Notes: generated from the sequence alone by a model not told the origin. DNA of 64,000 bases from CAWHJB01 sp963698715 (GCA_963698715.1 CAVORW010000004.1:558001-622000); one strand, 5' to 3'. Shown: positions 34,961 to 44,600, counted from the first letter of the stretch. Numbers and translations: made by a program.

Positions 34961-35024
34961 ATCCTCCCCACCACAACCATTCCAAAGGAACCTAATATCT
35001 CGTTAGGTGGCAGCAGCTTCTTCT

Positions 35025-35033
35025 TGATATACT
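35025..35033 (+). promoter_or_regulatory. Extended -10 promoter (TGATATACT)
   Basis: TGn-TATACT upstream of the S9 peptidase gene; ATG 35112 lies 79 bases on. Confidence 0.45.
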
Positions 35034-35111
35034 ACTTAATGTAAGTTCAATTCAGGCATGAACCAGCACATTTTTTCTCAACCAATTCTTATCACGAAAA
35101 GGGGTCAACCG

Positions 35112-37139
35112 ATGAAAAATATGGAAAAACGACAAGTAACTGCTGAGGATCTTTACCAGGTCGAGATTATTTTTAACCCGCGCCTATCACCGGATGGCGA
35201 GCACGTCGTCTACTGCCAGCAATGGGTGGATCGAGAAAAAGAAAAGAAATTTATGAATTTATGGGTAGTGGGCACTTCACTCGACGACCAGGACGGACCG
35301 CGGCGTTTTACTTACGGCAATCAGCATGATACGAATCCCGAATGGTCGCCGGATGGTCGTCAGATCGCTTTTCTTTCCAACCGAGGGGACCAGGACCGGC
35401 CCGCCCAAATCTACTTGATTCCATTCGATGGTGGCGAAGCCCGTCCCCTGAGCAAGATCGAGGGCGAGATTAAGAGTATGGTCTGGTCGCCAGACGGCAG
35501 CCGGCTATTGTGTACCGTCCGCAAAACCGATCCAGAGGTAATCGAGCGCCGTGAAAATGAGCAAAAGAAAAAGCTAGGTGTGGTCGCTCGGCATTACGAC
35601 AGGGTGTTCTACAAGCTGGACGGTTATGGCTACTTACCGAAGGAACGCACTCACCTGTGGACCGTCGACACACAGACAGGCGAAGCCACCCAATTGACCG
35701 ATCACCCGATCTATGATGAGGATTATCCTGCCTGGTCGCCTGATCATTCACAAATTGTGTTCATCTCCAATCGCACTGATGAGCCGGATTTCAACCCGGA
35801 TAGCAGCGACCTGTACATGATGCCCGCCGGGGGAGGGGAGTTTCGCCATATCCAAACTCCACTCGGTGATAAAAGCCGCCCTATCATCTCGCCAGACGGA
35901 AAATGGATCGCTTACTACGCAATAGAGGGTGAGGCCCAATGGTTTAAAAATACAGGTGTGTGGATTGTGCCAGCAGATGGCAGCCAGGCGGCCCACAATT
36001 TGACAGAAAAATATGATCTGCACGTGGACGCGATGACGATCAACGATCTGGGGCAGCCAGAGACCATGCCGCCAACCTGGTCCTCAGACAGCCAGACCAT
36101 CTTCTTCCCGGTCACCAAACATGGCTGTTCGATCCTGTGTTCGATTTCAATCCAAGGGGAAGATTTAGGGACCGCGATCGATGCTGAAGGCGTTGTGGGC
36201 AGCTTCTCGTTCGATCGGGAGCATAGGCGGATGGCCTACTTCTTGGGAAAAATGCACGATCCCGGGCAGATATACTTCCGATCCGAAAATGGCAGCCCAC
36301 GGAAGCTAACGAATGTCAACCAGATTTTGCTGGATAGTCTCGACCTGGGGCAGGTCGAAACTGTCTGGATCCAGGGCGGCGCTGGCAACGAAGTACAGGG
36401 CTGGATTTTAAAACCTCCCGGATTTGACGCCAGCCAAAAGTATCCTTCCATTTTGGAGATCCACGGCGGGCCGCTGACACAATACGGTTTTTACTTCATG
36501 CACGAGTTTTATTTTCTTGCAGCCCAGGGTTATGTGGTCCATTTCTGCAATCCCCGTGGCGGGCGCGGCTATGGCGAAGAACATGCCAGGGCCATTTGGG
36601 GCGGCTGGGGCGGGGCTGATTACGATGATCTAATGGCCTGGACAGATTATGTAGCCAAACAGCCCTATATCGACCTGGACCGGATGGGTGTTACCGGCGG
36701 CAGCTACGGCGGTTATATGACGGCCTGGATCATCGGTCACACCCAGCGCTTTCGGGCTGCTGTCACCCAGCGTTGTGTCAGCAACCTGGTCAGCATGTGG
36801 GGCTCTAGTGATTTCAACTGGGTCTTCCAACAGGAGTTGAACAACAAGCCTCCCTTCGAAGATTTACAGAAGTTCTGGGATCACTCACCCATGAAAACCA
36901 TCGGCAATGCCAGGACCCCTACCCTGGTGATCCATAGTGAAAACGATTTGCGCTGCCCGATCGAACAGGGCGAACAGGTCTTTGTAGCCCTCAAGAAACT
37001 GGGCGTAGATAGCGAGATGGTGCGTTTTCCAGACGAATTCCACGGGTTATCCCGGACCGGGCGCACAGACCGCAGGATTGTACGGCTCAACCATATCCAA
37101 CGATGGTTCGACAAATACCTGCAGAATGAGACCCTATGA
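35112..37139 (+). CDS. S9-family serine peptidase (acylaminoacyl/prolyl oligopeptidase type)
   Basis: 675 residues from ATG 35112 (AAAGGGG eight bases before); a 35058 start would add 18 without a ribosome site. The N-terminal beta-propeller shows TolB-like repeats (NPEWSPDGRQIAFLSNR, SMVWSPDGSRLLCTV, YPAWSPDHSQIVFISNR). The hydrolase domain has nucleophile Ser531 in GGSYGGYMT, Asp in ENDLRCPIEQGEQ and His in DEFHGLSRTGR, a complete triad. No signal peptide, so cytosolic peptide breakdown. It overlaps yjbQ by ATGA. Confidence 0.93.
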   Translation: MKNMEKRQVTAEDLYQVEIIFNPRLSPDGEHVVYCQQWVDREKEKKFMNLWVVGTSLDDQDGPRRFTYGNQHDTNPEWSPDGRQIAFLSNRGDQDRPAQIYLIPFDGGEARPLSKIEGEIKSMVWSPDGSRLLCTVRKTDPEVIERRENEQKKKLGVVARHYDRVFYKLDGYGYLPKERTHLWTVDTQTGEATQLTDHPIYDEDYPAWSPDHSQIVFISNRTDEPDFNPDSSDLYMMPAGGGEFRHIQTPLGDKSRPIISPDGKWIAYYAIEGEAQWFKNTGVWIVPADGSQAAHNLTEKYDLHVDAMTINDLGQPETMPPTWSSDSQTIFFPVTKHGCSILCSISIQGEDLGTAIDAEGVVGSFSFDREHRRMAYFLGKMHDPGQIYFRSENGSPRKLTNVNQILLDSLDLGQVETVWIQGGAGNEVQGWILKPPGFDASQKYPSILEIHGGPLTQYGFYFMHEFYFLAAQGYVVHFCNPRGGRGYGEEHARAIWGGWGGADYDDLMAWTDYVAKQPYIDLDRMGVTGGSYGGYMTAWIIGHTQRFRAAVTQRCVSNLVSMWGSSDFNWVFQQELNNKPPFEDLQKFWDHSPMKTIGNARTPTLVIHSENDLRCPIEQGEQVFVALKKLGVDSEMVRFPDEFHGLSRTGRTDRRIVRLNHIQRWFDKYLQNETL

Positions 37140-37558
37140 AGTGGCACAAGGCTACCCTTGCCGTCCAGACGGGCGGCAAAGGATTATATGAGTTTACCCA
37201 AAAGGTAGCCAGCCAGCTTAAGGAATGGGACGTTAAGGAAGGTATGTGCTACCTGTTCTTACAGCACACCAGTGCCTCTCTGGTTGTCAGCGAGAACTGG
37301 GATCCAACCGCCAGGCAGGATCTGGAAGCCTTTATGGAACGCCTGGCCCCTGAAGATCAGGGCTGGCATCGCCACACCCTGGAGGGCTCTGACGACTCGC
37401 CATCGCATATGCGCGCCATCCTGACCCTGCCAAGCCTGGAGATACCGATTGATGAAGGCCGATTAAATCTTGGCACCTGGCAGGGGATCTACCTGTTCGA
37501 ACACCGAGCTCGCGGTCATACTCGTCAGGTCTTGATCCGCTGCTTGAGCATAGTGTAA
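37136..37558 (+). CDS. yjbQ: YjbQ-family (UPF0047) protein
   Basis: 140 residues, normal length. Family signatures are LFLQHTSASLVVSENWDPTARQDLEAFM with the conserved His and Glu/Asp, HTLEGSDDSPSHMRAILT, and LGTWQGIYLFEHRARGHTRQVLI. The family has weak thiamine-phosphate synthase activity reported for some members; physiological role unclear. Translationally coupled to the S9 peptidase (ATGA) and closed by a terminator. Confidence 0.92.
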   Translation: MKWHKATLAVQTGGKGLYEFTQKVASQLKEWDVKEGMCYLFLQHTSASLVVSENWDPTARQDLEAFMERLAPEDQGWHRHTLEGSDDSPSHMRAILTLPSLEIPIDEGRLNLGTWQGIYLFEHRARGHTRQVLIRCLSIV

Positions 37559-37570
37559 CAACAGACACAA

Positions 37571-37600
37571 AAAGAGAGCGGGTTGGGCCCGCTCTCTTTC
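37571..37600 (+). terminator. Terminator after yjbQ
   Basis: Perfect 12-bp stem AAAGAGAGCGGG / CCCGCTCTCTTT with 5-base loop, followed by CCGTT; 12 bases after the stop codon. Confidence 0.8.
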
Positions 37601-37695
37601 CGTTAATGTTGGCTCTCAAGACAGTCATACCTGCTTGTGCCGGGGGCCTTCAAAAATCTCAGTCATAGAGACCCGTATAGATCACGGATCCGGTC

Positions 37696-39819
37696 TCATC
37701 TCGCGGTAGTCACATAATGCACCTGGGGTATATAGAGCCCCATCTTGACCAAAAGCTGGATCTGAGCCGATCCGACCTGGCTGTTTGCATCGGTAACTTT
37801 AAATTCGATCGTTGTTTCGCTTAATTGACCGGCTTTGCCTGATGGGCTCAACACAATTGGCAGAGCCAGCCCACTCCCCAGCAATCCATCCTGGCTTGAC
37901 CACCACTCAAAGGTAAACGGTGGTTTCCCGAAGGCCATAACGTCCCCAACCAGCATCACTTCCTGATTGGGTTCTACCAGGCTGCCATCCGCAGGGCTGA
38001 CGATGACCGGCTGAGGTGGGAGATAACTGTTCGAGGCCGGCACGTTTACCTGAACGCCAGAAGCTAATAGCTGGCCTTGGGTGTAGAAATCGGCCGTAAA
38101 GATCCAGACTGGAATCAGTTCGCTTTGCCCTTCGAGCAAGGGTGCTTCGTAATAACCCAACAATTGGGAAGTCGGTGTGATCACATCTGCTGCCCAAGGC
38201 ACCTGCGGCAGAGCGATACCCGGATCAGCCCGGAATAATTCCCAGGCCAGATCGGCTTCCATCACCTCAACAACATCCGGTAATTCGATCACATCGCGCG
38301 CCCCCCCCTGGACACCCAGAATCTTACCTTGATCACCCAGGTAAACCTTTAGCCGTCCACCAGCGCCCACAACCGGGAAATCCTGCTGAACCAGACCATT
38401 GCGAGTTTGTACTTGCGCAGTCAGAATTCGACCATAAGTCAGAGAGGCATCCACCGGGATGCGAGCCAACTCCTGCTCCACAGCCAGTTCGACGTCCGGG
38501 CCAGCAGACTGCACGCCAACGATTTCTTCGATGGTGAAATCTTCCAAACCCGAGTTCAGGTTAGACCATACCCCCGGCAGACCCTCGCCTGACTGGCTGA
38601 AAAACTGCTGCACGAGGCTTTCGGAGCGTTCCAGGCTGAGAAGAGTTGGCGTAAAAATCGGAGTGGTCCACAATTCGCTCAGGTTTTTAAAGTTAAATCC
38701 TCCACTGGCAAGGTCCACTTGCAGAGTACGAGTAATCCCCCCTTCTGTATTGACCATGAAATAGAACTGGTCATCCATACCAACCGTCCCGGTCAAAGCA
38801 AAAGCCGGGGCAATTCTGTTTACCAGATAGCTGTGATCCACCTGCCTGGGGATTACCTGGATAACTGGCATTGTAACAGCCTGTAGTTCTGAGGGGGTTG
38901 TTCGGGCTGCCAGCCGGCTGGTCTTGGTGGAGCAGTGATCCCAATACCAGTACGTGCCGTCAGGAACCGGGTCAGGGCTGACATAGCCTTTACCCCACAA
39001 ATGATCATTAAAATTATCTGGGGTTTCAGCCAGGACCCGAGCACAGGTTACGTTGGGCTGGACATAGTCCACCGCCTGGAACCAGGCTTGGGTGACCGAG
39101 TAGGGTGGCAGCAGCCAGAGCGAACCGAATCGCAATCCCTTCATATAGAAGCCCCACAGCAGCCCGTCGCCGGGAGCCACGACATACATTGTGTTTTTAA
39201 ATCCCAGCAGCAAATGCAAGCCATCCATTGTGGCAGCCCAATAACCACGATTAAAGTAGGGTGCAGGACCACCATCACTGAGCACGCTGCATGAGTCAAA
39301 GGCCAGCCATTCCAAATCGGAGTTACCATAAGCCCGATAAGCATCACCCGGGCTGAGATGGTGATCGTTATGGCTACTCCCGAAATAGACCGAGCTTAGA
39401 TTTTTGTTCCAGAACGTGTCATATTCGCCCGCTCCATGCGTGCAGATCATGGCGATATCCACTGCGTCAGCATAGTTATTTTCACTGCCCCCCAGAGACG
39501 TCAATTTAAAATCCGTCTCCCAGGCGTTGTAGTCCGTCCAATGGAATACGGATTGCCAGCCATCACTCAGCAGTTGGTTATAAAGCCCATCACAGGATTC
39601 GTCCCAATGCGAGCGATCATCGGCTGGGTTTGGGAAATGATTGATCCATTCCACACCGACTTCTAACTTGCCGTCGTCTCCACTGCCGTTCGCCTGCTCG
39701 CCAGCGTCTGGACCCAGCGGACGGGCCTGAACAACCGAAATCCAGGACAGAAGCAATACCAACACGAGTCCTATAAACCCCCAGCGCTTCAACATTTGTG
39801 ATCCAGGAAGCTCAAACAT
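37696..39819 (-). CDS. Large exported DUF6345-type protein, possible clan CD peptidase fold
   Basis: 707 residues from ATG 39819 (AAGGAGA six bases before). Signal peptide to about residue 33. Residues 52-260 (VGVEWINHFPN, SDGWQSVFHWTDYNAWETDFK, IAMICTHGAG, LEWLAFDSCSVL) match DUF6345. The pairing of an hhhxTHGxG strand (H128) with an hhxhDSCS strand (C177) is the arrangement of the His-Cys dyad in caspase/gingipain-like peptidases, so peptidase activity is possible but unproven. The central part is a mixed domain; about 595-690 is an Ig/PKD-like module (PVIVSPADGSLVEPNQEVMLVG ... FTFEWWSS). The end is MGLYIPQVHYVTTAR, a variant of the aromatic-[LI]-P tail. Confidence 0.75.
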   Translation of the reverse strand: MFELPGSQMLKRWGFIGLVLVLLLSWISVVQARPLGPDAGEQANGSGDDGKLEVGVEWINHFPNPADDRSHWDESCDGLYNQLLSDGWQSVFHWTDYNAWETDFKLTSLGGSENNYADAVDIAMICTHGAGEYDTFWNKNLSSVYFGSSHNDHHLSPGDAYRAYGNSDLEWLAFDSCSVLSDGGPAPYFNRGYWAATMDGLHLLLGFKNTMYVVAPGDGLLWGFYMKGLRFGSLWLLPPYSVTQAWFQAVDYVQPNVTCARVLAETPDNFNDHLWGKGYVSPDPVPDGTYWYWDHCSTKTSRLAARTTPSELQAVTMPVIQVIPRQVDHSYLVNRIAPAFALTGTVGMDDQFYFMVNTEGGITRTLQVDLASGGFNFKNLSELWTTPIFTPTLLSLERSESLVQQFFSQSGEGLPGVWSNLNSGLEDFTIEEIVGVQSAGPDVELAVEQELARIPVDASLTYGRILTAQVQTRNGLVQQDFPVVGAGGRLKVYLGDQGKILGVQGGARDVIELPDVVEVMEADLAWELFRADPGIALPQVPWAADVITPTSQLLGYYEAPLLEGQSELIPVWIFTADFYTQGQLLASGVQVNVPASNSYLPPQPVIVSPADGSLVEPNQEVMLVGDVMAFGKPPFTFEWWSSQDGLLGSGLALPIVLSPSGKAGQLSETTIEFKVTDANSQVGSAQIQLLVKMGLYIPQVHYVTTAR

Positions 39820-40050
39820 GACATTCTCCTTTTCCAGTCAATGTGGGTATAAACAACTGCCAGGTCGAATTTCCAGCGTAAGATTATTATTATTCAAGCC
39901 CCCAATTTTAAACGAACGCGGAATCAAGGACTCTCAAGGAATCCATCCAGCATTAATCTTGGATCAACTCTTACTCACACGACCGCTTTATTTGGGTTTA
40001 ATCCGCACGCCTGCTAAGTGGTTCCCTGGCTAAGTCGCTAACACAGAAAA

Positions 40051-40101
40051 GATGGTTGTAGTTTTTTTGCAGCTTCGCCGCCCAAAAAACAAACATCACA
40101 A
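40051..40101. repeat. Intergenic long-hairpin element E (degenerate)
   Basis: Imperfect stem GATGGTTGTAGTTTTTTTGCAGC / GCCGCCC-AAAAAACAAACATC. Outer arms also pair partly: TCGCTAA...AAAAGAT on the left (about 40034-40053) with ATCCTTTTGATTTAGCGA on the right. Flank matches element A. It is the only thing recognised in the 531-base gap 39820-40350. Confidence 0.6.
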
Positions 40102-40350
40102 ATCCTTTTGATTTAGCGAGAACACCACTAAGACTGTTGGAAAGTTTCGTTCAGTTTTACTCCCACCTATAAACTGCTGGCCTGAGGTAGAAACAGGCCC
40201 GTAGACACCTTTTCCAGCCTGGAGATCCCCCTGATGTTGTCTGGTGATTATTGTATGCCCTGTAATACTCCAGCCTACCTGTTATGATCATATCAAGCCT
40301 GGAGAAAAAGTCAAGTCCCTCTCATCCTGTTCGTGCGCCCGGCAACAACT

Positions 40351-42222
40351 CTAAAAAGGCCACAACAATGGCAACAATGTGATCGAGATCAGCATTAAAA
40401 GCACAATTAATGGGACCCCGATTTTCATATAATCGCTGAAGCGGTAATGACCAGCGCCCATCACCAGAGTGTTTACCGGCGAGGCGACTGGTGACGCAAA
40501 CGCCATCGAGGCCGCGATTGCAACAGCCATCAAAAAGGCGTAGGGCTGTACGCCCAATTTTTGGGCCGATATCAGAGCTACCGGCGCAACCAGCACGGTT
40601 GTAGCCGTGTTGGACAGCACCTGAGTAAACACGGAAGTCAACAGAAAAAGGCCAGCCAGCACGACAACCGGGCCGTAATTGCCAAGACTCTCTGCCAGGC
40701 CTTGAGCCACCAGGTTGACCAACCCTACTTGCTCCAGGGCGATGCTCATCGGCAGCATACCGGCAATCAATACAATGCTCTTCCAATCAACCGCCTCGTA
40801 AGCGTCATCAATCGTAAGACAACCGCTCAAAATCATCGCCAGGGCAGCCAGCATGCTGGCTGTCACCAGCGGAAGGAGATTGGTGATCATCACCAGCAGC
40901 ATCGCAGCCAAAACCAGCATCGCCAGCGGCGCTTTGCTGCGAGTTGGCGCTCCAATCATTTCTTCCGGCTGGCCCATGACGACAAAATCCCGTGGTCTTT
41001 TACGCAAAGCCAGAATATCCTGCCAGGATCCTTGCACCAATAATGAATCACCGAAGCGCAGTACCGTCTCCTTGAGCGGCAAATTACCTTCAACCTCTGG
41101 GCGATGAATACCCAGAACCGTCAGGCGATAGGTTGTACCAAAACGTGTTTCGACCAGGGTTTTGCCCACCAGAGATGACCGGGGCGGGAGCAGCACTTCG
41201 GCAACCCCGACTTCATTCGAGATTAACGAGGCCTCACCGGATTGTTCTATCGGTTGAACACCCAACTTCAGTACAGCTGCAGCGTGGGAAATGTCATTCG
41301 GCCCACCCTGACCGATCAGAATATCATCCGCTTTCAAGACAGTTTCCGGTCCGGGTGGCAGCGACGCCGACCCGGCGGATTGAATCACAAGACGGGCATC
41401 TCCGATCTGAGCCACTGGACGCGGGGAGTTGGAGCGTAATATATCGAGCACCGTCACATCATACAGTTGGCGCAGGTTGGCTGCGGGTACGGTTTTTCCG
41501 ATCAGATCGGAAGCTCTGCGGATGCGCAGCCGAAATAGGTTATCGGGCAGACGATATAGATTCAACAGTTCTTCAGGGGTATCAACCCGCTGCAGATCCT
41601 GTTTTGGCTGGTAATCTGGCAAAATTCTTCTCCCCACCACAACCATAAACCCAACCCCGGCTGCGAACAATACCAGGCCAATCGGAGTATAGTCAAAGAA
41701 TGAAAATGGACGCAGACCCTGCTCGCGCAATAAGTCGCTGACAATAATGTTCGGCGGTGTTCCGATCAGGGTGGTAGCCCCACCTAATAGCGCGCCATAA
41801 GAAAGCGGGATGAGCAGCCTGGAAGTTGAAATGTTGGCCCCCAGGGCCAGGCTGACAATTGCCGGGAGCAGCACAGCCACCGTGCCAGTATCGCTCATGA
41901 ATCCGGAGAGCAGGGCAACCGCTGCCATGATTACCCCAGTCAGGCGTCCTGGATGCGTGCCAGCAACTTGCAGGATTCGCCTGCCGATTACGCCCGCCAA
42001 ACCAGTTTGTAGAACTGCACCTCCGATAATGAAGAGGGAGGCAATTGTCAAAACTGCCGGGTTGGAAAAACCCGAGATCGCTTCCGATGCGCTCAACAAA
42101 CCGGTGAGCATCAAAGCGATCATCACACCAATGGCAACCACGTCTACTCTCAGCCATTCGGTAATGAAGAACAGGATTGCGACTCCCAGGATCGCCAGAG
42201 CGATCCACATATCGGCTGTCAT
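40351..42222 (-). CDS. SLC13/DASS-type transporter with two TrkA-C domains
   Basis: 623 residues from ATG 42222 (GAGGT upstream; an in-frame start at 42276 is less likely). About twelve helices in two blocks (1-190, 415-623). Family motifs are SFMSDTGTVAVLLP-like (GFMSDTGTVAVLLPAI) with TTLIGTPPNIIVS, and SNTATTVLVAPVALI in the second half, the sodium and carboxylate binding loops of the SLC13/CitT group. Two TrkA-C (RCK-C) domains lie in the central loop (about 210-385), a common variant often annotated as sulfate or dicarboxylate permease. Substrate not decidable; nearby genes give no clear hint. Confidence 0.88.
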   Translation of the reverse strand: MTADMWIALAILGVAILFFITEWLRVDVVAIGVMIALMLTGLLSASEAISGFSNPAVLTIASLFIIGGAVLQTGLAGVIGRRILQVAGTHPGRLTGVIMAAVALLSGFMSDTGTVAVLLPAIVSLALGANISTSRLLIPLSYGALLGGATTLIGTPPNIIVSDLLREQGLRPFSFFDYTPIGLVLFAAGVGFMVVVGRRILPDYQPKQDLQRVDTPEELLNLYRLPDNLFRLRIRRASDLIGKTVPAANLRQLYDVTVLDILRSNSPRPVAQIGDARLVIQSAGSASLPPGPETVLKADDILIGQGGPNDISHAAAVLKLGVQPIEQSGEASLISNEVGVAEVLLPPRSSLVGKTLVETRFGTTYRLTVLGIHRPEVEGNLPLKETVLRFGDSLLVQGSWQDILALRKRPRDFVVMGQPEEMIGAPTRSKAPLAMLVLAAMLLVMITNLLPLVTASMLAALAMILSGCLTIDDAYEAVDWKSIVLIAGMLPMSIALEQVGLVNLVAQGLAESLGNYGPVVVLAGLFLLTSVFTQVLSNTATTVLVAPVALISAQKLGVQPYAFLMAVAIAASMAFASPVASPVNTLVMGAGHYRFSDYMKIGVPLIVLLMLISITLLPLLWPF

Positions 42223-42321
42223 ATTTAATGTAACCTCAGAGGTGAATTTTAACTGCTGCAGTTGGGCTGGCAGCATGCAGGGTCTGTCCTTGCTTGGCGA
42301 AGTTCAACCGGCTAAAGGGAG

Positions 42322-43269
42322 TTACTGCCGCATCTCCTCCCGCACAGCCTGGTATAAAGTCTCAGCCTTCAATTCACTCAAAGTGTAGCAGGGAGCATTC
42401 AGGTGTTCAGCCAGATTTTGAGCCAGTCCTTGATCAAAGGCAGCATGTTCCATATTGACTACAACCGTTCGGATCTCATCTTCTGCGATCTGTTCCGCCA
42501 GGAAATGAGCCTCTTCCTGGGGTGGTAGGGTGCCCATCGAAACATTGCCGGCCCCATCCGTGAGCAATATGATCAAAGGCATCACGTCCGGATGGGTCAG
42601 CCGCTCGCGCTGGATAACCTGGTATGCCAGAAATAGACCGGCTGAAAGCGGAGTTTTACCCCCGACCGGTATCTCTGCGAGAGCCCGCTGAGCCAGTTGA
42701 ATAGAATTGGTAGGGTTCAGGATCAGGGTTGCCCTATCTTTCTGAAATACCACCAGGCCAACCCGGTCCCGCCTCTGGTAAGCGTCCGTCAGCAATGAGA
42801 GAATGGCACCTTTTGTGGCAGCCATACGTTCAGCGACTGCCATAGACCAGGAGGCATCCACAACAAACAAAACCAGATTCGCCGCCTTTTTTACTCTGAT
42901 TTTGCGCTGAAAGTCACTCGATTGAATCGCAAACGCCACCCGTTTGCGCTGCTCTTTACGGTCTTTTTGGAACGGAGCAGCCGCGCGCAGGGTGGCGTCG
43001 AATGCCAGATCATTTGTTTTTCCGTTGGCCGGGCGGGCCTGAATGTAACGACCGCGCTTGCGGTCTGTTCGGGTTTGGGATCTGCGCCCACCTTGCCGGC
43101 GGGTCATTTTGTCCAGAGGGTTGTCAATTTTTCTTGGAGAGAAAGTTTGTCCGATTTTTACTTTCTCACCGCCATCCCACCAGTTGGCTGTGCCGGTCTC
43201 GAAGACATTTTGTTGGGCAGGCTCCGCAGGACTTTGGCTAGATTCCTCGACCTCGAGCGTCTGGCTCAC
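42322..43269 (-). CDS. VWA-domain chelatase subunit, C-terminal half of a ChlD-like protein
   Basis: 315 residues from GTG 43269, overlapping the upstream gene by four bases. After an acidic/proline linker (ESSQSPAEPAQQ) come a basic stretch (RRQGGRRSQTRTDRKRGRY) and a von Willebrand A domain with MIDAS motif DASWSM, then TPLSAG and LTDGAGNVS. This is the C-terminal half of ChlD/BchD, the platform subunit that with the AAA+ I subunit inserts Mg or Co into tetrapyrroles. A -1 shift at the A10 run just before would fuse it to the AAA+ gene and yield a normal full-length ChlD of about 680 residues. Confidence 0.88.
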   Translation of the reverse strand: MSQTLEVEESSQSPAEPAQQNVFETGTANWWDGGEKVKIGQTFSPRKIDNPLDKMTRRQGGRRSQTRTDRKRGRYIQARPANGKTNDLAFDATLRAAAPFQKDRKEQRKRVAFAIQSSDFQRKIRVKKAANLVLFVVDASWSMAVAERMAATKGAILSLLTDAYQRRDRVGLVVFQKDRATLILNPTNSIQLAQRALAEIPVGGKTPLSAGLFLAYQVIQRERLTHPDVMPLIILLTDGAGNVSMGTLPPQEEAHFLAEQIAEDEIRTVVVNMEHAAFDQGLAQNLAEHLNAPCYTLSELKAETLYQAVREEMRQ

Positions 43270-44369
43270 GCCTTTTTTTTTTCGCTCAGCTGCTCTTGCT
43301 CATCAGGCGGCATTGGTTCTGGGTCGCCAGAGCTCTCCATCGAGCCTTGCAATTGTTCGATGCGCTCTTGCAAATCTTCAATCGTCATTTCGGCCTGATG
43401 AAACGGGCCACGCTTGATACGATGAGGTAAGGCCAGCTCAGCTGCCAGGGCAATATCGCGTTCAGTGATCGACTCACGGTTTTCAAATGCGGCATGCGCT
43501 CGAGCCGTCTTAAGGATCACCAGATCTGCCCGATGCCCGTCAACGTTCATCGAGGAGGTCAGGGCCGCTATCGAAAGCAGGTCCCGGTTGCTGTAGCTAA
43601 CTGTAGAGACAAGCTCCCGCGCTTTTTCGATCTGGTGGGATAATTCCTCTTCGCGCCCCAGCCATTTCTCACGAAATTCATCCGGATGAGATTCGTATTC
43701 CAGGTTGCGCTGCATTATCAGCACCCGCTCACGTGCATCCCGAATGCCATGAATTTCAACAGATAGCGCAAAGCGGTCAAGGAGCTGCGGCCTCAGATCG
43801 CCTTCTTCTGGGTTCATCGTCCCCACCAGAATAAAGCGAGCCGGATGGGCAAAAGAGATACCTTCACGCTCGACAATATTGACGCCCATCGCAGCAGAAT
43901 CGAGCAATAGATCCACCACGTGATCGTCCAACAGGTTCACTTCATCAATATAGAGCAAGCCGCGGTTGGCGGCTGCCAGAACACCGGGTTCAAAATGGCG
44001 TTCGCCTTGCTTAATCGCTTTTTCGATGTCCAGAGTACCGACAACCCGGTCTTCAGTAGCGCTGACTGGCAAGTCAACAAACCGAATCTGGCGTTTCTCA
44101 GTTTTCAGCTCCTTGCCCGAGGCAATCTCTTCTTTTACCCAGTCCGACCAGGTATTGGGAGCACCAGGATCGTCATTAAAAGGTGATTCTACAAATACTT
44201 TAATTAAAGGCAGCAAAGCAGCCATCGCTCGGGCAGCAGTGGATTTAGCAGTACCTCGCTCGCCCCGAATCAATACCCCGCCGATGCGGGGGTCGACGGC
44301 ATTTAACACCAGGGCACGTTTCATGCGTTCCTGCCCAACTATGGCAGTAAATGGGTAAATGGGTGGCAT
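43266..44369 (-). CDS. ChlI/BchI-type AAA+ chelatase subunit
   Basis: 367 residues, the usual I-subunit length. Walker A GERGTAKST, the insert loops (FNDDPGAPNTWSDWVKEE, DLPVSATEDRVVGTLD), Walker B GLLYIDEVNLLDDHVVDLLLD, sensor VGTMNPEEGDLRPQLLDRF and arginine-finger region are all present. The end is an acidic linker (ESSGDPEPMPPDEQEQLSEKKKA) as found in the middle of ChlD, not usual for a free I subunit. Together with the slippery site this suggests that one locus makes both I-type and D-type subunits. No large subunit (CobN/ChlH) is in the window, so metal and tetrapyrrole are unknown; cobalt is likelier in a non-phototroph. Confidence 0.92.
   Translation of the reverse strand: MPPIYPFTAIVGQERMKRALVLNAVDPRIGGVLIRGERGTAKSTAARAMAALLPLIKVFVESPFNDDPGAPNTWSDWVKEEIASGKELKTEKRQIRFVDLPVSATEDRVVGTLDIEKAIKQGERHFEPGVLAAANRGLLYIDEVNLLDDHVVDLLLDSAAMGVNIVEREGISFAHPARFILVGTMNPEEGDLRPQLLDRFALSVEIHGIRDARERVLIMQRNLEYESHPDEFREKWLGREEELSHQIEKARELVSTVSYSNRDLLSIAALTSSMNVDGHRADLVILKTARAHAAFENRESITERDIALAAELALPHRIKRGPFHQAEMTIEDLQERIEQLQGSMESSGDPEPMPPDEQEQLSEKKKA
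43272..43278 (-). promoter_or_regulatory. Probable programmed -1 frameshift site (A AAA AAG)
   Basis: The end of the I-type gene reads GAA AAA AAA AAG GCG TGA. The last bases of the A10 run form the classical heptamer A AAA AAG in the correct phase, one codon before the stop. Slipping back one base continues K-G-V-S-Q-T-L into the VWA gene. Transcriptional slippage on A10 would have the same effect. Confidence 0.7.
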
Positions 44370-44530
44370 TGTCTATCCTCGTTGCGTCCTTTCGTGATCT
44401 ACACAATTGATCATCATTCTCCTAACACACCCGCCTAACCCTTTCTATCCAAATTCTAATCTTATCACAAAGGTTGTCAAGTTTTCGGTTCACATTTATA
44501 ATAGCCAGGGTTTTAACATGAACAAAATAA

Positions 44531-44573
44531 TTGAGGTTTGCACAGCTGGCTAAGCCAGCTGTGCAAACCTCAA
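44531..44573. repeat. Intergenic long-hairpin element F
   Basis: Perfect 20-bp stem (TTGAGGTTTGCACAGCTGGC) with 3-base loop TAA, flank AAATCCTTCTC. Located between divergent genes (chelatase and ribosomal S1), 30 bases upstream of the S1 promoter. Confidence 0.85.
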
Positions 44574-44600
44574 ATCCTTCTCATGACTTGGTTAAAGCCC

